The notes: a model not told the origin generated them from the letters alone. A DNA stretch of 64,000 nucleotides from Cytobacillus depressus (GCF_008923245.1 NZ_WBOS01000005.1:186001-250000); one strand, 5' to 3'; positions 33,865 to 43,658 are shown, counted from the stretch's first letter. Numbers and translations are program-made.

Positions 33865-34317
33865 TCACCTCCCTGGCATACCCATCCCAGGTGAGCCACC
33901 CATGCCTGGGAAACCTCCCATGCCTGGGAAGCCACCCATACCCATGCCTGGTGGACCGCCCATGCCTGGGAAGCCACCCATACCCATGCCTGGTGGACCG
34001 CCCATGCCTGGGAAGCCACCCATACCCATGCCCGGTGGACCGCCCATGCCTGGGAAGCCACCCATACCCATGCCCGGTGGACCGCCCATGCCTGGGAAGC
34101 CACCCATACCCATGCCTGGTGCACCGCCCATGCCTGGGAAGCCACCCATACCCATGCCTGGTGCACCGCCCATGCCTGGGAAGCCACCCATACCCATACC
34201 TGGTGCACCGCCCATGCCTGGGAAGCCACCCATACCCATGCCTGGAAATCCACCCATACCCATGCCCGGGAATCCTCCCATGCCCATACCTGAAATACGT
34301 TGAGAATCATATGTCAT
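33865..34317 (-). CDS. Gly-Met-Pro-rich repeat protein
   Basis: A 150-residue low-complexity protein. After MTYDSQRISGM it is built of 14-residue repeats (GMGMGGFPGMGGPP and GMGMGGFPGMGGAP) and ends GSPGMGMPGR. It has no Cys, almost no charge and no signal peptide. A GGGTGA site precedes ATG 34317. Such proteins could be spore-coat or surface structural proteins, but I do not recognise this one. The four long alternative frames over the same DNA are consequences of the 42-bp repeat. Confidence 0.6.
   Translation of the reverse strand: MTYDSQRISGMGMGGFPGMGMGGFPGMGMGGFPGMGGAPGMGMGGFPGMGGAPGMGMGGFPGMGGAPGMGMGGFPGMGGPPGMGMGGFPGMGGPPGMGMGGFPGMGGPPGMGMGGFPGMGGPPGMGMGGFPGMGGFPGMGGSPGMGMPGR
33917..34252. 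repeat. Eight tandem 42-bp repeats
   Basis: Units start at 33917, 33959, 34001, 34043, 34085, 34127, 34169 and 34211, each beginning CCCATGCCTGGGAAGCC. They differ at only a few positions (GGTGGACCG or GGTGCACCG at the end; CCC for CCT). The 8th unit diverges at its end. Unit length is a multiple of three, so copy changes keep the frame. Confidence 0.9.
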
Positions 34318-34541
34318 ATTTTCACCCACTTTTTTTAGTCTTTTACATGGTATGCCAAATAAAACTAGGAGAGCTTATTCACCTCTAAAATTAGGCGGAT
34401 AAGTACTATCCTGTTTCTTTTCTTCAACAATAATTTCCGCAAAATAGGAGATTGAAATAAAAGTTAGTTCCCTTGGAATGTAAATGCGGGGCGTGATTAG
34501 AGGAGATAGGAAAAGCTGAAGAGAATTTATTCGTGCTAATC

Positions 34542-35519
34542 CTATCTTTTTATAAAATAAACCAATGATTCCAGCTTTTTTCTTCTTTCTGCACGGACTT
34601 GCATGGCTTGATCAATGGTGACTGTGATAAAGCGGCATTGGGATAATGGTCTTGATTGGGCAATTAAATCAAGATCCTGGCTTATAACGGTGCCAATGGT
34701 GATAAACCCACCGCCTGTTGTTGCGTCATTTTGCAAAACAATCAATTCTTCCTCGTTTGTAAATAAGACTGAGCCAATTGGATAGGCGATATCAACAACA
34801 TTAGAAAAACTATTCCCTGCACCGAAAGGCGGGTGTTGCTCGGTAAATGACACTTTTGGCCCTTTATAACGGTAAGCAACTCGATTGGATTCGTGGGATA
34901 CGGTCCATTCTGAATTTAGAAATGTTTTTAATGCAAGATCATTCATTAAATAACCTGTTATCCCCATCATGACTCGTAATTCTTGAAAGTCGCTAAAGGA
35001 CGGGATAAATTCTAAGGGAATGGATTTACCAATTTGTTTTACTGCTCCGGGCAACGATTCGTTTATTTCAATTCGATCCCCTGCCGCTAACTTTCTGCCT
35101 TGGAAGCCGCCAATCTGGCTTAATTCATAGGTAGATTTACTGCCCATGACATCTGGAACACTTATGCCTCCAGAGATACATAAATAACTTTTTACCCCTT
35201 TAAGACAAGCTTCTATCTTTAAGATGTCACCTGCTTTTACTTGGCAGGTTTCCCAGAATGATACTGGCTCGTTGTTAATATAAGCCTCCATTGGTGCACC
35301 TGTTAAAGCAATGATATGATTTTTTTGAAACTCAAATTTTCCGCCAATTAACGTTAATTCAAGTGCTGCAAAATCTTCAGGATTCCCGACAAGAAGGTTT
35401 CCAATCATAAATGAGTATTTATCAGCCGCACCTGAGGGTGGAACGCCCAAATGATATTTTCCAACGCGTCCCATATCCTGTACAGTTGTCCACAGCCCAG
35501 GGTCTTTAATTTCTATCAT
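34542..35519 (-). CDS. pxpC: PxpC/KipA-type 5-oxoprolinase subunit C, copy 1
   Basis: A 325-residue protein of the biotin-dependent carboxyltransferase/KipA family (DPGLWTTVQDMGRVGKYHLGVPPSGAADKYS; YPIGSVLF; NDATTGGGF). With PxpA and PxpB it forms ATP-dependent 5-oxoprolinase; the same fold is the carboxyltransferase part of urea carboxylase. It abuts pxpB without a gap and follows a sigma-54 activator gene. A second copy is at 47210-48208. No PxpA gene lies in this first locus, so it may use the PxpA at 44811. Confidence 0.85.
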   Translation of the reverse strand: MIEIKDPGLWTTVQDMGRVGKYHLGVPPSGAADKYSFMIGNLLVGNPEDFAALELTLIGGKFEFQKNHIIALTGAPMEAYINNEPVSFWETCQVKAGDILKIEACLKGVKSYLCISGGISVPDVMGSKSTYELSQIGGFQGRKLAAGDRIEINESLPGAVKQIGKSIPLEFIPSFSDFQELRVMMGITGYLMNDLALKTFLNSEWTVSHESNRVAYRYKGPKVSFTEQHPPFGAGNSFSNVVDIAYPIGSVLFTNEEELIVLQNDATTGGGFITIGTVISQDLDLIAQSRPLSQCRFITVTIDQAMQVRAERRKKLESLVYFIKR

Positions 35520-36404
35520 TTAATAATCCTCCATTAGCTCCTGGATGTATTGCTTGCCTTTTTCGGCATATTCAAGCGGAGATAATTCGATGTCTTTCAT
35601 TTTAAATCGATACTTGCCTGTAATTACTTCATTCCTTATCTTTTCATATTCGGTTTCATTGATGGGGCGGTATTTCCAAATATCACCTGGCCTAGCTAGA
35701 AACGAGGCCTCTTTTAAATCTTCTAACTTGTTAGTTGGATCAACGACAGAAACGGCAGATCGGCCTATTAGCTGGTAGCTACCCGGACCGCTTACAGGAT
35801 AAATGACATTGAAAGCGCCGCCCAATCCCATGCCCCTTTCCGGTGTTTCAGTTCGAGGGCTATTGTATTTAGGTGATTGAATAATTTCGTTTGGCTGTAA
35901 TCCAAGAGGGAATTGCCAGGCCGTTCCCGGAAGGAAACCAACCATCGTAATTAAGTAGGGCGTTTCTGAATGTGATTGAATAAATGCTTCTTTGTCTGTA
36001 AATCCATTTACCTTCATGACAAATTCAAAGTCCGATAAATCGGGGGCTGGGTGCCTATGCCGAAAGCGGTAGGAATATTCCTCCGACACAGGATCATCAT
36101 ACCATGCTGGGATTTCAACGATCCGGACTGAGAAATGCAGCTTTGTTAGATCACTTTTCGTTAAATCTATGTCTTTTAAATAATCTTGTAAATCTCTGGC
36201 TGAGATAATATCAGGATTGTAGCGGACTAAATAGGATGAATTGGAGGGAACTATTTCAATAATTCCTGGGATTTCTCTATTTCTCAGCTCATCCGTTACG
36301 GCCAGTGCTTTAAAATTGCTCTCAATTCTCATATCACGGGATATTTCAGCATATATATATTCATCACCGCCGAAACTAAAGTGTGTTTCAGGTAAATTAA
36401 ACAA
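35520..36404 (-). CDS. pxpB: PxpB/KipI-type 5-oxoprolinase subunit B, copy 1
   Basis: A 294-residue protein of the KipI/allophanate hydrolase subunit 1 family (GGDEYIYAEISRDMRIE; MVGFLPGTAWQF; PRTETPERGMGLGG; GPGSYQLIGR). TTG start with AGGAG 9 nt upstream. It begins 18 nt after the sigma-54 activator gene, so the three genes are one unit. It pairs with pxpC copy 1. Confidence 0.85.
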   Translation of the reverse strand: MFNLPETHFSFGGDEYIYAEISRDMRIESNFKALAVTDELRNREIPGIIEIVPSNSSYLVRYNPDIISARDLQDYLKDIDLTKSDLTKLHFSVRIVEIPAWYDDPVSEEYSYRFRHRHPAPDLSDFEFVMKVNGFTDKEAFIQSHSETPYLITMVGFLPGTAWQFPLGLQPNEIIQSPKYNSPRTETPERGMGLGGAFNVIYPVSGPGSYQLIGRSAVSVVDPTNKLEDLKEASFLARPGDIWKYRPINETEYEKIRNEVITGKYRFKMKDIELSPLEYAEKGKQYIQELMEDY

Positions 36405-36422
36405 CGGGAGTCACTCCTCTTA

Positions 36423-38471
36423 TTATTTCAGCTTCTTTATCCGCCTGCTGATTGTAGCTGGACTAACTCCTAATACTTTGGATAGTTTATCAGCTGTTCG
36501 ATATTTCTGCATTCCTCGTTCTATTAACTGTGTTTCTAATTCTTCTACAGCTTCTTTGAGCGGCATTAGCTCTAAAACAAATAGCTGCTTTTTCTTTTTT
36601 TTCACTTCACCGTAAAGATATTTCAATACATGCTCCCGCTGAATCCATTCTCCTTCAGTCAACAGGATTAACCGCTCCACAATATTCTGAAGCTCCCTTA
36701 CATTTCCTGGCCATGTATACGTCTCTAATACTTCAATTGCTTCTGGAGTGAAGCTTTTTTTAATATCATACATTTGTTTAAATTGCTCTAAAAAGTGAAT
36801 AGACAAAGGAAAAATATCTTCTTTTCGTTCGTTTAGGGCAGGGATACGAAATGGAATGACATATAATCTGTAGTATAAATCCTCTCGGAAATCTCCTTGA
36901 TTGACCATTTCACGGAGATCCTTATTTGTCGCCGTAATAATTCGAACATTTATAGAAAGCGGACGAACGCCGCCGATTCGAGTTACTTCTCGCTCCTGTA
37001 GCACGCGTAATAGCTTTACCTGCATATTTAAGGGCAGCTCACCAATTTCATCAAGAAAAAGGGTGCCATTATTAGCTATTTCGAATAATCCCGCCTTCCC
37101 ATTTTTGTCCGCCCCCGTAAATGAACCTTTCTCATATCCGAATAATTCGCTTTCAATCAAGTTTTCCGGAATCGCACCACAGTTAATCCGAACAAACGCC
37201 TGGTTATTTCTCGGACTTGCTGTATGAATTTTCTGGGCAAATACTTCTTTTCCGACACCTGACTCGCCCTCTAGTAAAATAGTAGAATTAAATTGGGCTA
37301 CACGTTTGATCTCTATTACTAATTGCTCGATTTTTTTCGAGCGATAAACTAGCCTTTTTTCTTTATTGTTCTTTTCTTGTCGATTATGTAAAGCTTGATC
37401 TGCATCTTTCTCTGATTGATCCTTTAGGGAAGAACTCTGCTGAGTAATATCCCTTGAAAGCACAACTACCTTCTCTAATTTGCCCTCGTGATAAACTGGA
37501 GTTGCCACAGACCAAACCCGGCTGCTCCCAGCGGAATCCTGAATGGCAGTCACTTTTTTCTTTTGCTTCTTACATAAATCAAATACATTCGGCTGAAAAA
37601 TATTGTTTTTCGAAAACTCATCTATATTTTTCCCTATGATTTTCTCAGGGGTTTCCACCTTCCAAAAGTCTTTAAGAAACATGCCGGCAACACGAATAAT
37701 CCGCCCGCTTCCATCAATCACCAGTATTTGCTCTTGAGAAGATGCATAAACAGCTTGTAAATCGGAATTCAAGTTTCGAACAAAATCCAGCTCTTGAACG
37801 GCTTCTTCGAAAACCTCTCTGGAGAAAAATACATGGACAAGTCCGGTTATATTCCCATCTACTTGCAAAGGGTAGAAATTCCCACTTATTTGTTTAAAAT
37901 TAATTGAAGAATTGACGCTAATAAGCGTTTCTCCCTCCAAAACCTTATCAAGATTTTTATCATTCGTTAAAAGAGTTTTATAGTTACGTAATAGCAAAAA
38001 TGAACTTGAAATGCCTAAAATATTTTCTGCTGTTTCATTTATAAATTCAATTTGATAATCAACATTTGTCCGGACTATCCCTACGCCCGCACCATGTAAA
38101 AGCAAATTGATATCCTTTAATCTGAGCTCATTTATATGATGCCTTGCCTGTTCAATTGTCGTGTAGCCAACAATTTCTTCCTTCGCATTAATCCCGATCA
38201 TTAATGAAACATTATGATAAAATTCAACTGGTGAATACTGGGGAACTTTTAAAATATCATTTTTATATTGAATCAATTGAGTTAAGTCTGAAGCTTTGGA
38301 GATTTGATTCAACAGAAGTTCTTTCGTACAATAACCTATTAAAGTCCCTTTTTCCGTTACGAAAACAATATCTATATTTTGATCTGCAAAATGGTGAATA
38401 ACAGCTTCAATCGTACTGCGAACATCAACAAAGATTGAAATCGGTTTCAAAATATCTTTCCAAATAATCAA
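36423..38471 (-). CDS. Sigma-54-dependent transcriptional activator with CBS and PAS domains
   Basis: About 682 residues: a CBS pair (about 1-120), two PAS-like domains (about 125-350, with QIEFINETAENILGIS and ILVIDGSGRIIR), an AAA+ domain (about 375-610: GESGVGKE, GSFTGADKNGKAG, FLDEIGELPL) and a Fis-type helix-turn-helix (KLSKVLGVSPATISRRIKKL). The loop that contacts sigma-54 is GSFTGA instead of GAFTGA. TTG 38471 has AGGGGGG about 10 nt upstream; ATG 38516 is possible but has no site. Two -24/-12 promoters at 49113 and 52334 are its likely targets. Confidence 0.85.
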   Translation of the reverse strand: MIIWKDILKPISIFVDVRSTIEAVIHHFADQNIDIVFVTEKGTLIGYCTKELLLNQISKASDLTQLIQYKNDILKVPQYSPVEFYHNVSLMIGINAKEEIVGYTTIEQARHHINELRLKDINLLLHGAGVGIVRTNVDYQIEFINETAENILGISSSFLLLRNYKTLLTNDKNLDKVLEGETLISVNSSINFKQISGNFYPLQVDGNITGLVHVFFSREVFEEAVQELDFVRNLNSDLQAVYASSQEQILVIDGSGRIIRVAGMFLKDFWKVETPEKIIGKNIDEFSKNNIFQPNVFDLCKKQKKKVTAIQDSAGSSRVWSVATPVYHEGKLEKVVVLSRDITQQSSSLKDQSEKDADQALHNRQEKNNKEKRLVYRSKKIEQLVIEIKRVAQFNSTILLEGESGVGKEVFAQKIHTASPRNNQAFVRINCGAIPENLIESELFGYEKGSFTGADKNGKAGLFEIANNGTLFLDEIGELPLNMQVKLLRVLQEREVTRIGGVRPLSINVRIITATNKDLREMVNQGDFREDLYYRLYVIPFRIPALNERKEDIFPLSIHFLEQFKQMYDIKKSFTPEAIEVLETYTWPGNVRELQNIVERLILLTEGEWIQREHVLKYLYGEVKKKKKQLFVLELMPLKEAVEELETQLIERGMQKYRTADKLSKVLGVSPATISRRIKKLK

Positions 38472-38570
38472 CCTTTTCGTTCCCCCCTGATTAAATTCGA
38501 ACCTCACTACGCCCATTATACTTTTTTTCGCAAAAGATAGGAATTTATTAGTGTGAAAATATAAAAACTT

Positions 38571-39200
38571 CTATTTATTCAGACTTACAGCTTTATTATA
38601 AGCCTCAGGAGTATCGATATCGAATAAAATCCCACTATCCTCCACAGGGATAGATTGGCGGCAGGAAATTTGATTCATAATCACCTTTGCCCCGCGATCA
38701 CCTTGCAGCTTCATAAAGATATTTTTATCTTGGTGTCCAAAAAATACTGGATGACCTGATATCCCTTTATACTTAGGCTGTATCACAAAGCTTTTTTCAT
38801 ATTCCTTGAGCATGTCTTTTCCTAATTGAAAAATGGATTGAACAGTACTTTGCACAATAAAAGGAAGGTCGCCAAGGAATACCATAACTCCTGAATGATG
38901 ATCCGCTACATTTATAAAACCAGCTTTTAATGAAGAGCCTTGCCCAGATAAATAATCTTCATTGACTACCCAGCGAAAACGTGGATCATCTATTAAAATC
39001 GCTTTTTGTATATTGTCAGCTTCACAGCCTATCACCGTAATTATCTCAGAAAAATTCGCCGAGGCTGCCGTGCGAATTACATGCTCTAATAACGGCCGTC
39101 CCTTTAATGGCAACAATTGCTTGGGCTGCCCCATTCTTGTAGACGATCCCGCAGCAAGGATAATTGCACAAATAGATGGGTTCATTGCATTTTCGTTCAT
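38571..39200 (-). CDS. MocA-type molybdenum cofactor nucleotidyltransferase
   Basis: A 209-residue NTP transferase-3 protein with AIILAAGSSTRMGQPKQLLPLKG, FLGDLPF and GHPVFFG. It would convert the molybdopterin cofactor to the cytosine dinucleotide form needed by CoxL-type hydroxylases. Its start overlaps the end of xdhC by 4 bp, and the pair is downstream of the hydroxylase subunits. Confidence 0.88.
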   Translation of the reverse strand: MNENAMNPSICAIILAAGSSTRMGQPKQLLPLKGRPLLEHVIRTAASANFSEIITVIGCEADNIQKAILIDDPRFRWVVNEDYLSGQGSSLKAGFINVADHHSGVMVFLGDLPFIVQSTVQSIFQLGKDMLKEYEKSFVIQPKYKGISGHPVFFGHQDKNIFMKLQGDRGAKVIMNQISCRQSIPVEDSGILFDIDTPEAYNKAVSLNK

Positions 39201-40018
39201 ACAGGTTCCTTTGTAGCTGCTGCTTTATGAATATATTCAGATCCTTTCAGGAATCCGCCCGCATGCCCATTCTTTTTGGCCACAACCTCTGCCAAAATAC
39301 TGAGAGCTATTTCTTCCGGTGAATCAGCACCTATATCTAATCCTATTGGACTGTACATTCTATCAAGCTCATTTTCAACAAAAATGACACCCTCTTCCTC
39401 CAACGCTTTTAGCATTCGCATACGACGAGAGCGTGGACCAAGGACACCTATGTATGGCGAAGAGGAGCGTAGGACGAATTTCAATGTTTCTTGATCCCTC
39501 TCTATATGGTGATTCATCACAACGATATACGTCCTGTGTCCAATTTTAATTTTTCCCTCAAATTCACTCGTTTTCACAATGAGTCTATTTGTTCCCGGAA
39601 AACGTTCCTCACTATTATAAAATTCCCGCTGGTCGACAACAGTTGTTTTAAATCCTAAAGAAACCGCAGATTTGGCAACTGGAATTGCATCATGTCCTGC
39701 ACCAAAAATCATTAGTTCTGCAGGGGGAATGTGCACATCAATGAAAATATGAATCTCTTCACCATTTGGAAGTGTGAATATTCGTGTCTCCGATTTTGGA
39801 TTGGATTCATTTAATTTCCTTCGTGCAATTTCTGTCACTCGCTGATTGATGTCCTCATCTCCAAGATCACCAATTGTTTTGCTCTCTTTAGAAATAAACA
39901 AACGGCACGGCTCTTTATTTAACTTTGACGGATCAATTGGCATGATAGTCGCCAACACACTTTCCCGCTCTTCTTCTAGACTTATTAGCCATGCTTCAAA
40001 TGGTGATAAATTTAACAT
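39197..40018 (-). CDS. xdhC: XdhC-family maturation protein
   Basis: A 273-residue protein. The C-terminal Rossmann part has LMIFGAGHDAIPVAKSAVSLGF and VVMNHHIERD; the C-terminus has PIGLDIGADSPEEIALSI. XdhC proteins bind the molybdenum cofactor and oversee its sulfuration before insertion into the apoenzyme. The usual N-terminal CoxI/XdhC domain is reduced here and is encoded by the separate gene upstream (40039-40365). Confidence 0.88.
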   Translation of the reverse strand: MLNLSPFEAWLISLEEERESVLATIMPIDPSKLNKEPCRLFISKESKTIGDLGDEDINQRVTEIARRKLNESNPKSETRIFTLPNGEEIHIFIDVHIPPAELMIFGAGHDAIPVAKSAVSLGFKTTVVDQREFYNSEERFPGTNRLIVKTSEFEGKIKIGHRTYIVVMNHHIERDQETLKFVLRSSSPYIGVLGPRSRRMRMLKALEEEGVIFVENELDRMYSPIGLDIGADSPEEIALSILAEVVAKKNGHAGGFLKGSEYIHKAAATKEPV

Positions 40019-40038
40019 TCTATCCCTCCGTCAATGAT

Positions 40039-40365
40039 TTAATTAGGCTCGACAAGTTCAATATAAATTTTCACTGAGCCAGGGCATCCGAGTCCGAGTC
40101 CCCAAACTAGGTCCTCGTCGAGATCATATGTTTTTAATATCGGCGTGCCAGATTCCATTACAGATTTTGCTACTTCAGCTACATCAGACTCCAGACAGCC
40201 GCCAGAAATCATTCCGGTCATATTCGCTTCTTCATCGATGAGCATTTTCGCCCCTTCTCTTTTATAGGCTGAACCGGCAACACCGACTACTGTGGCTAAC
40301 GCAAACTTTCTGCCTGATTTTCGCGTCTTATTAATTGCTTCAATAATTAATTCATGATCGTTCAT
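40039..40365 (-). CDS. XdhC/CoxI N-terminal-domain protein
   Basis: A 108-residue protein consisting of the XdhC_CoxI domain (ALATVVGVAGSAYKREGAKMLID, GMISGGCLESDVAE, WGLGLGCPG). AGGAGG precedes the ATG. It ends 20 nt before xdhC. Together they equal one full-length XdhC, split into two genes. Confidence 0.88.
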   Translation of the reverse strand: MNDHELIIEAINKTRKSGRKFALATVVGVAGSAYKREGAKMLIDEEANMTGMISGGCLESDVAEVAKSVMESGTPILKTYDLDEDLVWGLGLGCPGSVKIYIELVEPN

Positions 40366-40401
40366 CCTATTACCTCCTAATCAATACGAATTTATCCAAT
40401 T

Positions 40402-40433
40402 AAAAAAGGGCGTTTCTCCTATAAGATACGCCC
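40402..40433 (-). terminator. Rho-independent terminator after the CoxM gene
   Basis: On the minus strand GGGCGT pairs with ACGCCC over a 14-nt loop, followed by T6. Confidence 0.72.
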
Positions 40434-40453
40434 CTATTCTATTAAGCTATGTT

Positions 40454-41311
40454 TTAATGAAAGACCGACCTTAACGCTCTCTCTGTATAGACCTTACACA
40501 AGTTTCTTCTATATTCTTCAGAAGAATATAGATCACTGGCCATCTCACCATCATCAGCTGCCAATTGTGCTGCTTCTTTTATCATCGTTGCAGATAAAGT
40601 TTGGCCTAAAAGCTTATTCTCTACTGAAGTTGCCCGATAAGGAACATCCCCGACACCCGTTATCGCGATTTTAATGTAATCAATCACATCATTGTCTCCA
40701 ACTCCAGCAACAACAGCAACACCAATAACAGGATAGCCCGATGCTGGATGGAAAAACTTAAGATAAGCTGATTTTGTATGTGCAGGTGGTATAGCAAATG
40801 AGACACTTGTTAATACACTATTTTCAGGCAGCATCGTAATCAGAGGTCCTACGATAAAGCTATCAATATTCATCGTTTCTGGACCGTCTTCTCCATAAAA
40901 CGCTATTTCGGCATCAAGGGCATAAGCAGCTGCCGGCAAGTCTGCGGCTGGGTCTGCATGTGCGATATTCCCGCCAATGGTTCCGCGATTCCGCACCTGC
41001 AAATCACCAATTTGACGAACCGTTTCTGATAAGACAGGAGTATACTGCTGAACGATTGGTTCATTTGCGACTTGGAAATGTGTCGTAAGTGCACCGATTA
41101 CAATGCGATCTCCCTCTTTTCGAACTCCCTTTAATTCGGCAATGCGGCTAATATCAATTAATGCTCCCGGTTCCGATAATCTAAACTTTAAAAGTGGAAC
41201 TAAGCTATGACCTCCTGCAATCAGCTTTCCTTCACCATTAAATTGCTGCAATTGCTGAATGGCCTCATCAATAGAATTTACGCGAACATAATCAAATTTA
41301 GAAGGTATCAA
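40454..41311 (-). CDS. FAD-binding subunit of a molybdenum hydroxylase (CoxM/XdhB-like)
   Basis: A 285-residue flavoprotein subunit: FAD-binding motifs LIAGGHSLVPLLKFRLS and QVRNRGTIGGNIAHADPAADLP, and a C-terminal CO dehydrogenase flavoprotein domain. It passes electrons from the FeS subunit to an acceptor. TTG 41311 is chosen as start: it follows the coxL stop directly and has GAGGG 8 nt upstream. Confidence 0.88.
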   Translation of the reverse strand: MIPSKFDYVRVNSIDEAIQQLQQFNGEGKLIAGGHSLVPLLKFRLSEPGALIDISRIAELKGVRKEGDRIVIGALTTHFQVANEPIVQQYTPVLSETVRQIGDLQVRNRGTIGGNIAHADPAADLPAAAYALDAEIAFYGEDGPETMNIDSFIVGPLITMLPENSVLTSVSFAIPPAHTKSAYLKFFHPASGYPVIGVAVVAGVGDNDVIDYIKIAITGVGDVPYRATSVENKLLGQTLSATMIKEAAQLAADDGEMASDLYSSEEYRRNLCKVYTERALRSVFH

Positions 41312-41312
41312 A

Positions 41313-43658
41313 TTACTTGCCCTCACTTTCTGAAATAGCTCTCCACACTTTTTCAGGTGTGAGCGGCATTTCAATATCTTTTATCCCATATGGTTCTAAT
41401 GCATCCATAACCGCATTCATAATCGCAGGAGTTGAGGCAGTCGTTCCTGTTTCCCCGATTCCTTTTGCACCAAGTGGATTAACAGGGGATAAAGTTTCGG
41501 TAAAGGCTGTTTCAATCTTAGGGAAGAAACGAGCCTTTGGCAGTACATAATCCATGAATGTTCCGGTTAAAAGCTGGCCATCTTCGTTATAAACAGCCCC
41601 TTCCCAAAGTGCCTGGCCAATTCCTTGAGCGATCCCTCCATGAACTTGACCTTCAGCAGTCAGCGGGTTAATCACACGCCCAACATCGTCGACAGCTATA
41701 TATCGTTTGATTTCAATTTGTCCTGTTTCTTTATCTACTTCAACAACGGCAATATGTGTGCCAAACGGATATACAAAGTTTTCCGGGTCGAAAAAGGACT
41801 GTGCTTCAAGAGACGGTTCTAAGCCTTCCGGTAAATTCCATGCCATATTAGCCGATTTCGCTATTTCTTGGAATGTCCGTTCAAAGCCTGGAGCCCCATT
41901 AACTGAGAAGATTCCATTTTCAAATGTCAATTCTTCTACAGACACCTCAAGCTCATGAGCGGCTATTTTCTTTCCCTTCTCGATGACGCGATCAGTCGCA
42001 ATCGAAACCGCTGTACCCCCTACGGCTACTGAGCGGGAACCATATGTCCCCCAGCCCATCGAAATCGCCTTTGTATCACCAAAAACGAGTTCAATATCAT
42101 CCATCGGGATGCCTAATTTTTCTGCAACGACCTGCCCAAAAGTAGTCGCATGCCCCTGTCCATGAGGAGAAGTTCCAGAATAGACCGTTACTTTTCCAGA
42201 CGGATGGACACGAACGGTTGCATTTTCCCAAACGCCCCCTTGGAATCCGATTGCTCCCGCCACCTTTGAAGGTCCAAATCCGCATAATTCCACATACGTG
42301 GAAAAACCAATGCCAATTAATTTTCCTTGTTTGCGCAGTTCCTTCTGTTCTTCACGGAACTGATTGTAATCAAGCATTTCTAGCGCCTTTGCTAACGGCT
42401 TTTCATAATCTCCGCTGTCATATAATAGTCCTTGTGCATTCGTAAAAGGAAACTCTTCTTTCTGGACAAAGTTTTTTCTTCTGATCTCTAATGGGTCCAT
42501 CCCAATTTTTTTTGCGAATAAATCGATAGCCCGCTCAATCTGATAAGTAGCTTCAGGCTTACCTGCTCCGCGATAGGCATCCGTTGGCGTTGTATTTGTG
42601 TAAACACCGAACGTTTCACATGAAGCATAAGGAATTTTATAAGAACCTGTTACCATTAAGCCAAAGTCAATCGTTGAAACACCTGGTCCCATTGTAGATA
42701 GATACGCACCAACATTATGGGTATTTTTTACACGAACAGCCGTTAATGTTCCATCCTTTTTCCCAAATAGCTCCACGTCAATGACTTCATCCCGGCCATA
42801 GTTGGAAGCCGTAAAGTGCTCGTTTCTCTCCTCTATCCATTTCACCGGACGGCCTAAATCACGGGCTGCATAGCCAACAAGTGCTTCATCAGGATAAACA
42901 CCGATTTTCCCGCCAAAGCCGCCGCCCATATCTGGCGCAATTACTCTTAATTTTGCTTCTGAGATGCTAAGTACTTCGGATAAAACCATCCGATGAATAT
43001 GTGGATTTTGTGAGGTGCACCAGAGGGTTAATTCTCCGCTTCCTGGATTATAGTGGCCGATGGCTGCCCGTGTTTCAATTGGGCTCGGAGCAACCCGCTG
43101 AACATAGAAGCTTTGCTGAATAGACACTTCTGCGTTTTCACAAACCTCTTCTGGAACCGCTCCTGCTTTCCAATGGAACGCAATATTCTTTTCAATATCA
43201 TCATGAACAAGGGGTGCATGATCTTGCATAGACTGCTTCTGCCCTACTGCTGGGGATAGAGTTTCGTATTCCACCTCGATCAAGTACATTGCATCTCGAA
43301 CCGCATAACGGCCCTCTGCAATGACAAGGGCGACACCATCTCCAACATAACGAACTCGATCAATCGCCAACGGATATTGTGGAGCTTCTTTCAAATCGCA
43401 TCCTGGGACAAGCCATGAGGAAGGAACACGGCCAATTTTTCCTTCTAAATCTTTTCCTGTATAAATAGCCACAACTCCAGGTGCCTTTAACGCTTCCTCC
43501 ACATTAATACTCTTGATCATGGCATGAGCATGCGGGCTTCGCAAAATAGCGGCATGTAGCATTCCAGGGAGTTTAATATCATCCGAAAAATAACCGTTAC
43601 CTGTTATCAGCTTAGGATCTTCTTTTCTCTTCAGTCGAGCACCAACAACCTTTGTCAT
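41313..43658 (-). CDS. Molybdopterin-binding large subunit (form II CoxL/XdhA-like)
   Basis: A 781-residue catalytic subunit with the molybdopterin motifs GGGFGGKIG, TDAYRGAGKPEATYQIER, GQGHATTFGQV and GAKGIGETGTT (active-site Glu). The AYRGAG loop marks form II; true CO dehydrogenases (form I) have AYRCSFR. The substrate is therefore an aldehyde, purine or N-heterocycle rather than CO. It overlaps the FeS subunit gene by 4 bp. Confidence 0.9.
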   Translation of the reverse strand: MTKVVGARLKRKEDPKLITGNGYFSDDIKLPGMLHAAILRSPHAHAMIKSINVEEALKAPGVVAIYTGKDLEGKIGRVPSSWLVPGCDLKEAPQYPLAIDRVRYVGDGVALVIAEGRYAVRDAMYLIEVEYETLSPAVGQKQSMQDHAPLVHDDIEKNIAFHWKAGAVPEEVCENAEVSIQQSFYVQRVAPSPIETRAAIGHYNPGSGELTLWCTSQNPHIHRMVLSEVLSISEAKLRVIAPDMGGGFGGKIGVYPDEALVGYAARDLGRPVKWIEERNEHFTASNYGRDEVIDVELFGKKDGTLTAVRVKNTHNVGAYLSTMGPGVSTIDFGLMVTGSYKIPYASCETFGVYTNTTPTDAYRGAGKPEATYQIERAIDLFAKKIGMDPLEIRRKNFVQKEEFPFTNAQGLLYDSGDYEKPLAKALEMLDYNQFREEQKELRKQGKLIGIGFSTYVELCGFGPSKVAGAIGFQGGVWENATVRVHPSGKVTVYSGTSPHGQGHATTFGQVVAEKLGIPMDDIELVFGDTKAISMGWGTYGSRSVAVGGTAVSIATDRVIEKGKKIAAHELEVSVEELTFENGIFSVNGAPGFERTFQEIAKSANMAWNLPEGLEPSLEAQSFFDPENFVYPFGTHIAVVEVDKETGQIEIKRYIAVDDVGRVINPLTAEGQVHGGIAQGIGQALWEGAVYNEDGQLLTGTFMDYVLPKARFFPKIETAFTETLSPVNPLGAKGIGETGTTASTPAIMNAVMDALEPYGIKDIEMPLTPEKVWRAISESEGK

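Noticed and set aside
33917-34252. CRISPR-like array
   Set aside because: The units are contiguous 42-bp tandem copies without unique spacers.
33891-34388. Long plus-strand reading frames rich in Pro and His over the 42-bp repeat
   Set aside because: They arise because a 42-bp repeat lacking stops in one unit stays open in several frames. They have no ribosome site, and the minus-strand Gly-Met-Pro frame has a better start.
34504-34553. Inverted repeat AGATAGGA / TCCTATCT near the pxpC copy 1 end
   Set aside because: Its T-run lies on the plus strand, where no gene ends; the orientation is wrong for pxpC, so I do not call it a terminator.
41313-43658. Carbon monoxide dehydrogenase (form I) assignment for the CoxL-like protein
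   Set aside because: The active-site loop reads AYRGAG and lacks the Cys of the form I AYRCSFR loop.
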